A stretch of 41,268 nt of DNA from Syntrophobacterales bacterium Delta_02 (GTDB lineage Bacteria; Desulfobacterota; Syntrophorhabdia; Syntrophorhabdales; Syntrophorhabdaceae). The translations under genes were made by a program, and so were the position numbers. The DNA lies in assembly GCA_001603955.1 (NCBI GenBank), contig LVAA01000007.1:1-41268 (forward strand), written 5' to 3'. This document shows positions 34,116 to 41,268 of the stretch, piece by piece (the stretch's first letter is position 1; every line of letters begins with the position of its first letter). Below the pieces are notes generated by a model, which ran no database searches, had not been told where the DNA came from, and was given only the letters and a program-made list of their open reading frames with translations.

Positions 34116-36377
34116 CTACTTGGTCTGAAGGTATTCGTCAATTGCCTTCGCGGCCTTTCTTCCCGCACCCATGGCGAGGATGACCGTGGCGGCGCCGGTT
34201 ACGATGTCGCCGCCGGCGAAGACGCCCTTGCGGCTTGTCTGTCCCGTTTCCTCATCTGCCACGATGTTGCCAGACTTCTTGAGTTCCAGGTCCGGTGTGG
34301 TGGATGTGAGGATGGGGTTCGGGCCCTGGCCGATGGCGACGATGACAACGTCCACATCGAGGACAAAATTGGAGCCCTTTATCTCGACGGGTCTCCTTCT
34401 GCCTGACGCGTCGGGTTCGCCGAGTTCCATCTTCACACATTCGAGCCCCTTGACCCAGCCCTGGTCATCGCCGACCACCTTGATGGGGTTCGTAAGGAGC
34501 CTGAAATCGATACCCTCTTCCTCTGCGTGATGCGCTTCTTCCGCACGGGCGGGCATTTCGTCGCGGCTGCGGCGATAGACGAGGTACACGTCCGCGCCGA
34601 GGCGCTTCGAGACCCTGGCGGAGTCCATGGCCACGTTGCCGCCGCCGATGACCGCCACCTTCGAGCCGACTCTGATGGGTGTGTCGTATTCAGGAAAGAG
34701 GTATGCCTTCATGAGATTGGCCCTGGTCAGGAACTCGTTGGCGGAATAAACGCCATTCAGGTTCTCGCCGGGGATGTTGAGAAAGTAAGGAAGGCCTGCG
34801 CCGGTGCCGATGAATGCGGCATCGTAGCCCTGGGCAAAAAGCTCGTCGAGGGTGACCGTCTGGCCGACGATGGAGTCGACCTTAACCTTGGCGCCGAGTT
34901 TCTCGAGGTAGTCAACCTCGCGCTGTACGATCGCCTTGGGGAGACGGAACTCGGGGATACCGTAAACGAGCACGCCGCCCGCCTTGTGAAGCGCTTCGTA
35001 GATGGTGCATTCGTGGCCTTTCTTGCTCAGTTCGCCCGCGACGGTGAGACCGGCGGGGCCGGCACCGATGATGGCGACCTTCTTGCCCGTCTTCTTCGGC
35101 AGCGTGGGAACGCGGACATCGCCGAGACCAAGCTGATAGTCCGCGGCAAAGCGCTCGAGACGACCGATGGCAACGGGTTCCGACTTCTTGCCAAGGATAC
35201 ACTTCGATTCGCACTGTGATTCCTGGGGACAGACCCTGCCGCAGACGGCGGGGAGGCTGTTCGTTTCCTTGATGATATGGATGGCGCTCATGAAGTCGCC
35301 TTCCTTGATCTTCGCGATGAACTGGGGGATCTGGACGTTGACGGGGCAACCCTCAACGCAGGGCGGCTTCTTGCAGCCGAGGCAGCGCTGGGCCTCCATC
35401 ATGGCGTTCTCTTTCGTGTATCCCAGGGCCACTTCGCCAAAGTTCTGGATCCTCTGCTTCGGCGCCTGCTCCGGCATCTTCACGCGTTTTCGGGCCTTCT
35501 TGATGGGCTTTTCCAGCGCCTCCATCTTGCACTTGTGGTCCCAGAGGGCGCGCCGCTCTTCACGGTTGTACATCTTCTGGCGGAGCACCAGTTCAGGGAA
35601 GTCCACGGCATGTCCATCGAACTCCGGGCCGTCGACGCAGACGAACTTCGTCTCGCCGGCGATGGTGGCACGGCAGCAGCCGCACATGCCGGTGCCGTCG
35701 ACCATGATCGTGTTGAGGCTGACAACGGTCTTGATGCCGGTCGGACGGGTCACGTCGCTGACGGCCTTCATCATGATGACGGGGCCGATGCCCACGACGA
35801 GGGGGATGTTGGCGGCACCGCGCTCTTCGATGATCTTCTTGAGAACATCGGTGACAAAACCATGGTGTCCATACGAACCGTCATCGGTCGTGACGTGCAC
35901 CGTGGTGCTCGCCTTCTTCATCTCTTCCTCGAGGATGAGCATACCCTGCGTGCGGGCACCGATGATGGAAATGACCTCGTTACCTGCCTCCTTGAGTGCC
36001 TTCGCGATGGGCAGGACGGGGGCAACGCCGACGCCGCCGCCTACACAGACAACGGTGCCGAAGTTCTCAACGTGGCTCGGTTTCCCTAGGGGGCCGACGA
36101 CGTCGAGAAGGGCCGCGCCTGCCTCGAACTTCGCCAGCTTCTGGGTGGACGTACCCACTTCCTGGAATATGATGGTGATGGTGCCCTTCTTGCTGTCATA
36201 GTCCGCAACGGTGAGCGGTATACGCTCGCCCATGTCGTCGCCGCGGACGACAACGAACTGCCCGGCCTTGACCTTCTTGGCTATGTCCGGAACATAGAGC
36301 TTGTACATGGTGATCGAAGGAGCAAGAACCTTCTTCTCCAGGATCTGGTTGATTTTAGATGCTTTCTTGGTAGCCAT
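34116..36377 (-). CDS. nfnAB: Fused NfnA-NfnB: NADH-dependent ferredoxin:NADP+ oxidoreductase
   Basis: A 753-residue single chain. Residues 1-280 are NfnA-like: FNR-type FAD domain with R-I-P-L-T-V (52-57), NAD-binding G-G-G-V-G-V-A-P (113-120), and a [2Fe-2S] site with C232, C235 and C247 next to D227. Residues 300-753 are NfnB/GltD-like: two [4Fe-4S] sites (C332/C335/C340/C344 and C379/C383/C389/C393), FAD loop GAGPAG (438-443) and a second loop GGGNVAMD. NfnAB bifurcates electrons between NADPH, NAD+ and ferredoxin. The two parts are usually separate genes, so the fusion enforces one-to-one assembly. AAAGGAG precedes the ATG. It is the last gene of the hydrogenase-kinase operon. A SudBA-type sulfide dehydrogenase is the alternative reading. 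Confidence 0.9.
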   Translation of the reverse strand: MATKKASKINQILEKKVLAPSITMYKLYVPDIAKKVKAGQFVVVRGDDMGERIPLTVADYDSKKGTITIIFQEVGTSTQKLAKFEAGAALLDVVGPLGKPSHVENFGTVVCVGGGVGVAPVLPIAKALKEAGNEVISIIGARTQGMLILEEEMKKASTTVHVTTDDGSYGHHGFVTDVLKKIIEERGAANIPLVVGIGPVIMMKAVSDVTRPTGIKTVVSLNTIMVDGTGMCGCCRATIAGETKFVCVDGPEFDGHAVDFPELVLRQKMYNREERRALWDHKCKMEALEKPIKKARKRVKMPEQAPKQRIQNFGEVALGYTKENAMMEAQRCLGCKKPPCVEGCPVNVQIPQFIAKIKEGDFMSAIHIIKETNSLPAVCGRVCPQESQCESKCILGKKSEPVAIGRLERFAADYQLGLGDVRVPTLPKKTGKKVAIIGAGPAGLTVAGELSKKGHECTIYEALHKAGGVLVYGIPEFRLPKAIVQREVDYLEKLGAKVKVDSIVGQTVTLDELFAQGYDAAFIGTGAGLPYFLNIPGENLNGVYSANEFLTRANLMKAYLFPEYDTPIRVGSKVAVIGGGNVAMDSARVSKRLGADVYLVYRRSRDEMPARAEEAHHAEEEGIDFRLLTNPIKVVGDDQGWVKGLECVKMELGEPDASGRRRPVEIKGSNFVLDVDVVIVAIGQGPNPILTSTTPDLELKKSGNIVADEETGQTSRKGVFAGGDIVTGAATVILAMGAGRKAAKAIDEYLQTK

Positions 36378-36415
36378 AACGTCTCCTTTTCAAAAGTTTA
36401 ATTCTATCAAAACAA

Positions 36416-37918
36416 TTACTTGTCGTTCACCTGTTTGAGCGGCAGCCTGACGGTGAAGACCGTTCCTTTCCCGACCTTGCTCTCGACCTCGATGCGCCCG
36501 AAGTGGGATTCCACTATCCTTTTTACAATGGACAGCCCCAACCCGGTGCCTGTCGTGTAGCGCGTGTTCGGTCCCTGCACCCGGTAGAACTCGTCAAAGA
36601 TGCTGGGGAGGCACTGCTCCTCGATGCCGATGCCCGTGTCGCTCACGCTTATGCTGAGGTAATGGGCCTCCGGCACGGCCCTGACCGTGACCTTGCCGTT
36701 CTTGACATTGTACTTCATGGCGTTGGACACGAGGTTCGTGAAGAGCTGCTCCATTTCGGACCTGTCGGCCTCAACGAGGGGCAGCTTCTCGGGTATCTCG
36801 ACGGAGAACGACACGTCCTTCGTCGAACCCTGAACCTTGAAGAGCTCAACGGTGCTCTCAATGATCTCCGTGATGTCCAGGAGCTCTTTCTTTCTTACCA
36901 CCTTCTTCGATTCCAGCTTCGCGAAGAGCAGGAGATCGTTGACGAGGTCCATAAGCGACCTTGCCCTGAGCTTTGCCCGCTCCAGCATCTGCCGGTTGAA
37001 CTGGGGGTCCGTGCCCGCCACTCCCGTGAGATAGGCATTGAGATACCCTTCGATGGCCCCCAGGGGCGCCCGTATCTCGTGCGCCACCATCCTCACGAAC
37101 TGGGATTTTATCTCCTCGACCTCCTTGAGACGGGAGATATCACGGAAGGTGCACACGACGCCGAGGTTCTCGCCTTTCTCGTCGCGCACTCCCGCAACAA
37201 TGACCATTAAGGTCTTCGGGGTCTCCCCTGCGAGGACCACCTCTTCAGAGATGATCGTGTACTGGGAAGAATCAGGGGAGAACGCCTTGTTGATAACGTC
37301 TATCAGGTCCTGCTGCTTCAGCGCCTTCTGGAAATCCATGCCCACCCCGGACTCGTCGACCCTACCCCGCACGTTGAGCATCTTGAGCACCGCCGGGTTC
37401 CACAGGACAAGCTGGTGCTCCCGGTTGATGACGAGGATACCGTCGGCCATCGAGTTCACGATGGCGTGGAGCTTCGATTTCTCGCTTGCCACTTCGAGGA
37501 GCCGCTGGTCCCTCTCTTCGCGGAGCTTTTCCTTTTCCAGGGTGAGCCGCCTCTTGTCGAGGCCCCGGTTGATGACCGCCATGAGCTGGTCCGGGTTGAA
37601 GGGCTTGGGTATGTAATCGTAGGCGCCGTGTTTCATAGCCTCAACGGCCGTCTCCACCGTGGCAAAACCCGTGATGACCACGAGGATGATGCCCGGGTCG
37701 ATCTGCCGCACGTGCTCCATGAGCTCAAGTCCGCCCATGACGGGCATCATGAGGTCGACGAGGATGAGGTCGTAGGGCTTCCCCTTGACCATCTCGAGCG
37801 CCATCTTGCCGTTCTCGGCAACTTCGACGCCGTACCCCTCTGACGCGAGGATCCTCCGGCATCCTTCACGGATGCCTTTCTCGTCGTCGACAACAAGGAT
37901 GGTGACAGATTCGGCCAT
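36416..37918 (-). CDS. Receiver-PAS-histidine kinase
   Basis: 500 residues. An N-terminal REC domain has the phospho-acceptor aspartate at 55 (LILVDLMMP) and lysine in Y-I-P-K-P-F. A PAS domain follows at about 145-265, then a HisKA domain with the acceptor histidine near 280 (MVAHEIRAPLGAIEGY) and an HATPase domain with N-box (N-L-V-S-N-A-M-K-Y-N), D-T-G-I-G and G-T-G-L-G-L. It has no membrane segment, so it works in the cytoplasm. Having REC at the N-terminus means it can be driven by another kinase, perhaps the hydrogenase-kinase upstream. The start is uncertain: the ATG at 37924 has almost no spacer, while 37918 has GGGAA seven bases upstream. Confidence 0.9.
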   Translation of the reverse strand: MAESVTILVVDDEKGIREGCRRILASEGYGVEVAENGKMALEMVKGKPYDLILVDLMMPVMGGLELMEHVRQIDPGIILVVITGFATVETAVEAMKHGAYDYIPKPFNPDQLMAVINRGLDKRRLTLEKEKLREERDQRLLEVASEKSKLHAIVNSMADGILVINREHQLVLWNPAVLKMLNVRGRVDESGVGMDFQKALKQQDLIDVINKAFSPDSSQYTIISEEVVLAGETPKTLMVIVAGVRDEKGENLGVVCTFRDISRLKEVEEIKSQFVRMVAHEIRAPLGAIEGYLNAYLTGVAGTDPQFNRQMLERAKLRARSLMDLVNDLLLFAKLESKKVVRKKELLDITEIIESTVELFKVQGSTKDVSFSVEIPEKLPLVEADRSEMEQLFTNLVSNAMKYNVKNGKVTVRAVPEAHYLSISVSDTGIGIEEQCLPSIFDEFYRVQGPNTRYTTGTGLGLSIVKRIVESHFGRIEVESKVGKGTVFTVRLPLKQVNDK

Positions 37919-37942
37919 TGACATTCCCGTAAGGGTCTACCC

Positions 37943-38338
37943 CTATTTCGTCCTGTCGATGAGGGCGTTGATCCTCTTGACCAGTTCTTCCGGCTCCACC
38001 GGTTTGGCCACGAAATCATCCGTCTTCATCCAGTAGCCGTCCTGGTCCTGGGTGAAATCGTACCCCGTCTCGCCGGCAACGGCGGAGATCATCAGGATGG
38101 GGATGTCCTTGTAGCGCGGATCGGCCTTGATGGACTTTGCGAAACTGAACCCCGTGTCGTGCTTCTCCAGCATCAGGTCGAGGAGGATGAGGTCCGGCGC
38201 GTCGAACTGCACCTTGTCCATACCCTCGCGAGCGGAGAATGCCGTCTCGACTTCGAATCCGTTGTTCTGCAGGACTGCCTTGTTGAGATCAACGAAATCG
38301 ACGTCGTCATCAATGATGAGAATTCTTTTTTGTGCCAT
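37943..38338 (-). CDS. Receiver-only response regulator with insert
   Basis: A 131-residue single REC domain: D10-D11-D12 acidic patch, acceptor D54 (LILLDLMLE) and K112 in F-V-A-K-P-V. Residues about 88-108 form an extra loop (GETGYDFTQDQDGYW) between strand 4 and the lysine that standard receivers lack. AAGGAACC precedes the ATG, which lies inside the 3' end of the upstream hydrogenase-kinase gene (29-bp overlap). The two are therefore translationally coupled and very likely functional partners. Confidence 0.9.
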   Translation of the reverse strand: MAQKRILIIDDDVDFVDLNKAVLQNNGFEVETAFSAREGMDKVQFDAPDLILLDLMLEKHDTGFSFAKSIKADPRYKDIPILMISAVAGETGYDFTQDQDGYWMKTDDFVAKPVEPEELVKRINALIDRTK

Positions 38339-40439
38339 GGTTCCTTCTCCCTGTATTTATATTTTGATTTGCCGCTAATCCTTTGGCCGGTGTAATGATT
38401 CCCGCCGCATCGGCGTCGACGGGCAGCGTGATGATGAATGTGCTTCCCTTTCCCAGTTCCGTCTCGACATCTATCTGCCCCGAATGGCGCTCAACGATGC
38501 CGTAAGAAATGGCGAGTCCGAGCCCCGTTCCCTTCTCCTTTGTGGTGAAGAAGGGGTTGAAGAGCTTGCCGATGTTCTCCGGCGGGATGCCCGGTCCCGT
38601 GTCGCGTATCCTGACCTCGATCGTACCTCCCTCGTGGGTAGTGGTGAGCGTGAGAAAACCCTTGCCTTCCATCGCCTGCGCCGCATTGAGCATGATGTTG
38701 AGAAAGACCTGCTTGAGCTGTGTCGCGTCGGCGAAAAGCATCGGGAGATCGTCGCTGAATACCTTCTTAATCTTGATGTTCTGAAAGAGGACCTGGTTGA
38801 TGAGAAGACCCAAGGTTTCCTCGAGGAGGTCGTTCACGTTCGTCTCGCCCGGTTTGAGCTTTGTCTCCCGCGCGAAGCTCAGGAGCCCCTGCACGATCTC
38901 CTTCGTCCTGTTGGCCTCGGTCACGATAAGATCGATATCTTCCTTCCTCGGGTCATCCGGTTCGAGGGACCTTGCCAGTATATGGGCATAGATGGTGATC
39001 GTGCCAAGAGGGTTGTTTATCTCGTGGGCGACGCCCGCGGCAAGCTGTCCCAGGGCCGCGAGCTTCTCCGTTCTGATGAGCTGGAATTGAGCCTGCTCCA
39101 GTTCCTGGTGGGACGTCTGCAGTTCCCTGTGCGATTTTTCAAGCTGCTGGTAGACGCGCTTGGAGTCTTCCAGGAGATATGGCAGGCAGTACTCCGCCTC
39201 TGATATGCCCTGTACGACTGCGACGGCCTTCTCCCGGCACGTGTTGTAGCCGCAGGCGCGGCAGTCGAGGTTATTATGGGGAGGCAGCTTGTTTATCTTC
39301 TTGAGAACGGCCCGTATCTGCTCCTCCGTGGGATCGGGGAGCTTTTGGACGTTGGCCTTGTGCTCTTTCGTGATCTTTACGTCGGCAAAATCCCTGAGGG
39401 TGCGCTGGAGCGCGGACGCCGTCTGGGGGCTGAACTGGGACTTGGCGTACCGGGACACGATCTGCCTTCGTCCCACCACGGAAAGCTCGCGTTCCACGAA
39501 GGAACCGTCCACGCAACCATCGCAGAAGACAAGGTCCAGGAACCTGGCCTGGATCGACCCCTTAGCGAGCTGGTTCAGTGCCGCGATGACCCGTCTTCGC
39601 CCGTAGGCCACGCTCGTCTCACCGACGAGGACGTCGAAACTGTGCCCCAGGCTCCGGTTGAGCCCGCCTATGACGGGGACGATCCGGCCCAGTGCCGGCA
39701 CGGGCCCATCGAACGGTGCCTCGTCCACGCGTCTCGGGTTGATGCCGGCCTCGGCAAACATGAACCGCACATCGCGGAAGGTAATGACATGATCGATGGC
39801 ATCGGCGTTCTCCTCATAGTCCATCTCTCCCATGCGGGCAAGGCACGGGGAAATATAGACAACGCGCCATCCCTCGCCTTTCGCCTTCTTGATGGCCCTT
39901 CCCGCGGCTATCATCGGGGAGACTATGGGCGCGAGGTAACCGATAAGCTGGGGAAGATACTTCTCGATGTAGGAAACGATGACGGGACAGAAGGAAGATA
40001 TGACGGGTTTTTCCGTGTCCTCCGCCAGAAGTTTCCGGTAGGGCCCGCTGATCAGTTCCGCGCCGACGGCGCCTTCCCAGACCTCCTTGAACCCGAGGGC
40101 CTTGAGGGCATAACTGAAACCCCAGGGGCTCACATTGTCGAGAACGGCCGGAAAAGAAGGGTCGAGACAAGCGACGACATTCTCGTTCGCCTCTATGAGG
40201 TTCCTGACAACGCTCGCGTCGCTCCGATATGTCATCGCGCGGTGCGGACACCCGGTGATGCAGTTTCCGCAGAGTATGCATCGCTCCGGGATGATGCGGA
40301 TCGATTCCTTCTCGAGTTTGATGGCCTTCGCAGGACAAAGCTGCACGCAGTAAAAGCATCTGCGGCATTTACGGTTGTTGACCTCTACCCTGGAATCTCC
40401 CCGGCAGTGTTCTGACTTGAAATCTCGTACGGTATTCAT
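38310..40439 (-). CDS. [FeFe]-hydrogenase-like sensor histidine kinase fusion
   Basis: 709 residues. Domains in order: two [4Fe-4S] ferredoxin sites (C25/28/31/35 and C54/57/60/64); an [FeFe]-hydrogenase large-subunit domain (about 80-350); a third Fe-S motif C393/C396/C401/C418; a coiled coil (421-455); HisKA with H472 (GVAHEINNPLG); and HATPase with N-I-M-L-N-A-A and G-T-G-L-G-L. The H-cluster motifs are altered: L1 is S-S-F-C151-P, not TSCCP, so the proton-shuttle cysteine is phenylalanine. L2 is S-P-C199-L-A-R and L3 is C306-D-G-C309. Four candidate ligand cysteines remain. This favours a sensor, for H2 or redox state, over a catalyst (inference). The ATG at 40439 is chosen because the promoter covers the earlier one. 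No clear ribosome site is visible. Confidence 0.9.
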   Translation of the reverse strand: MNTVRDFKSEHCRGDSRVEVNNRKCRRCFYCVQLCPAKAIKLEKESIRIIPERCILCGNCITGCPHRAMTYRSDASVVRNLIEANENVVACLDPSFPAVLDNVSPWGFSYALKALGFKEVWEGAVGAELISGPYRKLLAEDTEKPVISSFCPVIVSYIEKYLPQLIGYLAPIVSPMIAAGRAIKKAKGEGWRVVYISPCLARMGEMDYEENADAIDHVITFRDVRFMFAEAGINPRRVDEAPFDGPVPALGRIVPVIGGLNRSLGHSFDVLVGETSVAYGRRRVIAALNQLAKGSIQARFLDLVFCDGCVDGSFVERELSVVGRRQIVSRYAKSQFSPQTASALQRTLRDFADVKITKEHKANVQKLPDPTEEQIRAVLKKINKLPPHNNLDCRACGYNTCREKAVAVVQGISEAEYCLPYLLEDSKRVYQQLEKSHRELQTSHQELEQAQFQLIRTEKLAALGQLAAGVAHEINNPLGTITIYAHILARSLEPDDPRKEDIDLIVTEANRTKEIVQGLLSFARETKLKPGETNVNDLLEETLGLLINQVLFQNIKIKKVFSDDLPMLFADATQLKQVFLNIMLNAAQAMEGKGFLTLTTTHEGGTIEVRIRDTGPGIPPENIGKLFNPFFTTKEKGTGLGLAISYGIVERHSGQIDVETELGKGSTFIITLPVDADAAGIITPAKGLAANQNINTGRRNHGTKKNSHH

Positions 40440-40473
40440 CCAAATACACAGGAAATTTAATAAATTACCACAA

Positions 40474-40502
40474 ATATTACAGGAATTGGGAAGCTTTGTC
40501 AA
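40474..40502 (-). promoter_or_regulatory. Strong sigma70-type promoter of the hydrogenase-kinase/NfnAB operon
   Basis: On the minus strand TTGACA (40502-40497), a 17-base spacer and TAATAT (40479-40474) form an almost perfect consensus. Transcription from about 40467 rules out an ATG at 40520 and supports the ATG at 40439. Confidence 0.75.
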
Positions 40503-40525
40503 TGAATGGAAAAAGGGCAAAGACA

Positions 40526-40684
40526 GTTTCAGGTTTCAGGTTCCAGGTCTCAGGAGGAAAGACGGTTCCAAGCTCCAAGTTTCAGGTTTCAGGCTGTAAA
40601 AGACCCCCAATTCTAAGGCTCTGTGGCTTCCCGGGAGAAACCCTTTCTCTTAAGGTCCTTAACCTGAAACCTGAAACCGTCTTT
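40526..40684. repeat. Inverted pair of family C (GGTTTCAGG) repeat arrays
   Basis: AGTTTCAGGTTTCAGGTTCC begins at 40526, and a second run around 40578-40593 reads AGTTTCAGGTTTCAGG. Both face CCTGAAACCTGAAACC at 40663-40678 (15 of 16 complementary). The outer ends AAAGACGGTT (40558-40567) and AACCGTCTTT (40675-40684) also pair. The right arm ends exactly at the stop codon of the polyferredoxin gene, and the left part ends before the downstream operon's promoter. Confidence 0.75.
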
Positions 40685-41268
40685 ATCCCTGGAAGTGAAG
40701 GGCCTGTTTCGGGCAGGCTTTTACGCAGAGGCCGCACTTGAGGCAATCGCCCTTGAAAGCCATGGCTTCATTTTCCTTCATTTCCTGGGGGGCAAGCTGC
40801 ATGGGGCAGGTCTTCGTACACAGACCGCAGCTCACGCAGGCGTTCTTGTCCATATTCAGCGGGAAACGGTTCTTCCCCACCCAGCTCGAGAGACTCCCGA
40901 TGGGACAGATGGAACACCAGGCTCGCTGGTGGAGGAAAAGGGCCATGAAAACTCCGACGACAGTCGTGATGGTGAGGAGTATGACAAAGAACTTCCCTAT
41001 CGCGTCCGGGTCCGGCCAGAGGCGCACGATCTGGAAGGTGAGCATGGCCATGAGGAACGCGAGGACCGCCAGTCTTACCGGCGTCCCCCTCAACCAGCCG
41101 GGAATCTTCCGTCCCGGGCTGATGACCTTCATGTAGGTGTCCGCGAAGGACCCCCGCGGACACATCCAGTTGCACCATTTCCTGCCCCGCACGGCGGCAA
41201 GCCCGACGCCCGCGACCATGCACAGAGGGATAAAATACCCGATAAGGGGATAGAACCACCCCGCACCG
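40683..41268 (-). CDS. NapH/CcoG-like membrane polyferredoxin (5' end outside window)
   Basis: The last 195 residues of a membrane ferredoxin. Reading frame stays open to the window edge (G-W-F-Y-P-L-I-G-Y-F-I-P before the first ATG), so the N-terminus is missing. Visible are the N-W-M-C-P-R-G-S-F turn, two membrane helices, the W-C-S-I-C-P-I-G-S-L turn and two [4Fe-4S] sites (CVSCGLCTKTCP and CLKCGLCVKACP). It likely passes electrons between ferredoxin or quinone and a partner encoded upstream. The stop codon coincides with the end of the family C repeat. Confidence 0.88.
   Translation of the reverse strand, partial: GAGWFYPLIGYFIPLCMVAGVGLAAVRGRKWCNWMCPRGSFADTYMKVISPGRKIPGWLRGTPVRLAVLAFLMAMLTFQIVRLWPDPDAIGKFFVILLTITTVVGVFMALFLHQRAWCSICPIGSLSSWVGKNRFPLNMDKNACVSCGLCTKTCPMQLAPQEMKENEAMAFKGDCLKCGLCVKACPKQALHFQG

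Noticed and set aside
40440-40520. Longer start for the hydrogenase-kinase at 40520
   Set aside because: The consensus promoter TTGACA-N17-TAATAT lies within this segment, so the codon would not be transcribed.

Overview
The window is GC-rich, densely coding DNA from a Gram-negative, probably strictly anaerobic bacterium. A Desulfobacterota-type organism (Syntrophorhabdales-like or a relative) is the best inference. The grounds are a [FeFe]-hydrogenase-like domain fused to a histidine kinase, a fused NfnA-NfnB electron-bifurcating transhydrogenase, a V/A-type ATPase, NapH/CcoG-type membrane polyferredoxins, a B12-binding radical SAM protein and an oxalate/formate-type MFS carrier. The taxon is inferred from gene content, not from a marker gene.

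Layout. Bases 1-160 hold what looks like the end of an IS21-type element. Bases 371-1133 (minus strand) carry a receiver-only response regulator and a small six-cysteine exported protein whose start codon appears to be ATA. Next come a cysteine-free ThiF/HesA-like adenylyltransferase (+), an alpha/beta hydrolase (-), a secreted HExxH protein (-) and a degenerate PurF paralogue (+). A PAS-PAS protein with a kinase dimerisation domain but no ATPase domain follows (+), then an EndoQ-like PHP nuclease (+) and an MFS carrier (+). Bases 11169-13889 are a plus-strand operon: a CcdA/TauE-like membrane protein, a NapH-like polyferredoxin, a membrane-anchored protein and a Nudix hydrolase. The minus strand from 23627 to 13989 holds a radical SAM protein, a DASS transporter, an alpha/beta hydrolase, two tandem FecR-domain proteins, rlmN, a hot-dog thioesterase and a K+ channel.

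Bases 32391-23798 (minus) are a complete nine-gene V/A-ATPase operon in the order H(G)-C-I-K-F-E-A-B-D, with a promoter-like sequence and a 13-bp palindrome upstream. An unrecognised gene (32741-33817, +) points away from it.

Bases 40502-34062 (minus) form one transcription unit. It has a near-consensus promoter (TTGACA-N17-TAATAT) and an intrinsic terminator. It encodes (1) ferredoxin + H-cluster-like domain + Fe-S domain + histidine kinase in one chain, (2) a receiver protein, (3) a receiver-PAS-histidine kinase and (4) a fused NfnAB transhydrogenase. The inferred role is sensing of H2 or reduced ferredoxin, coupled genetically to NAD(P)H/ferredoxin balancing. A partial NapH/CcoG-like polyferredoxin closes the window.

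Gaps between co-oriented genes repeatedly contain arrays of three short-unit repeats: A, GTCCTATAG; B, CTTGAACCG; C, GGTTTCAGG. They are often arranged head-to-head so that they could form long hairpins, and several begin inside a gene's stop codon. This dispersed repeat system is the least conventional DNA-level feature of the window. No tRNA, rRNA or CRISPR array was found.
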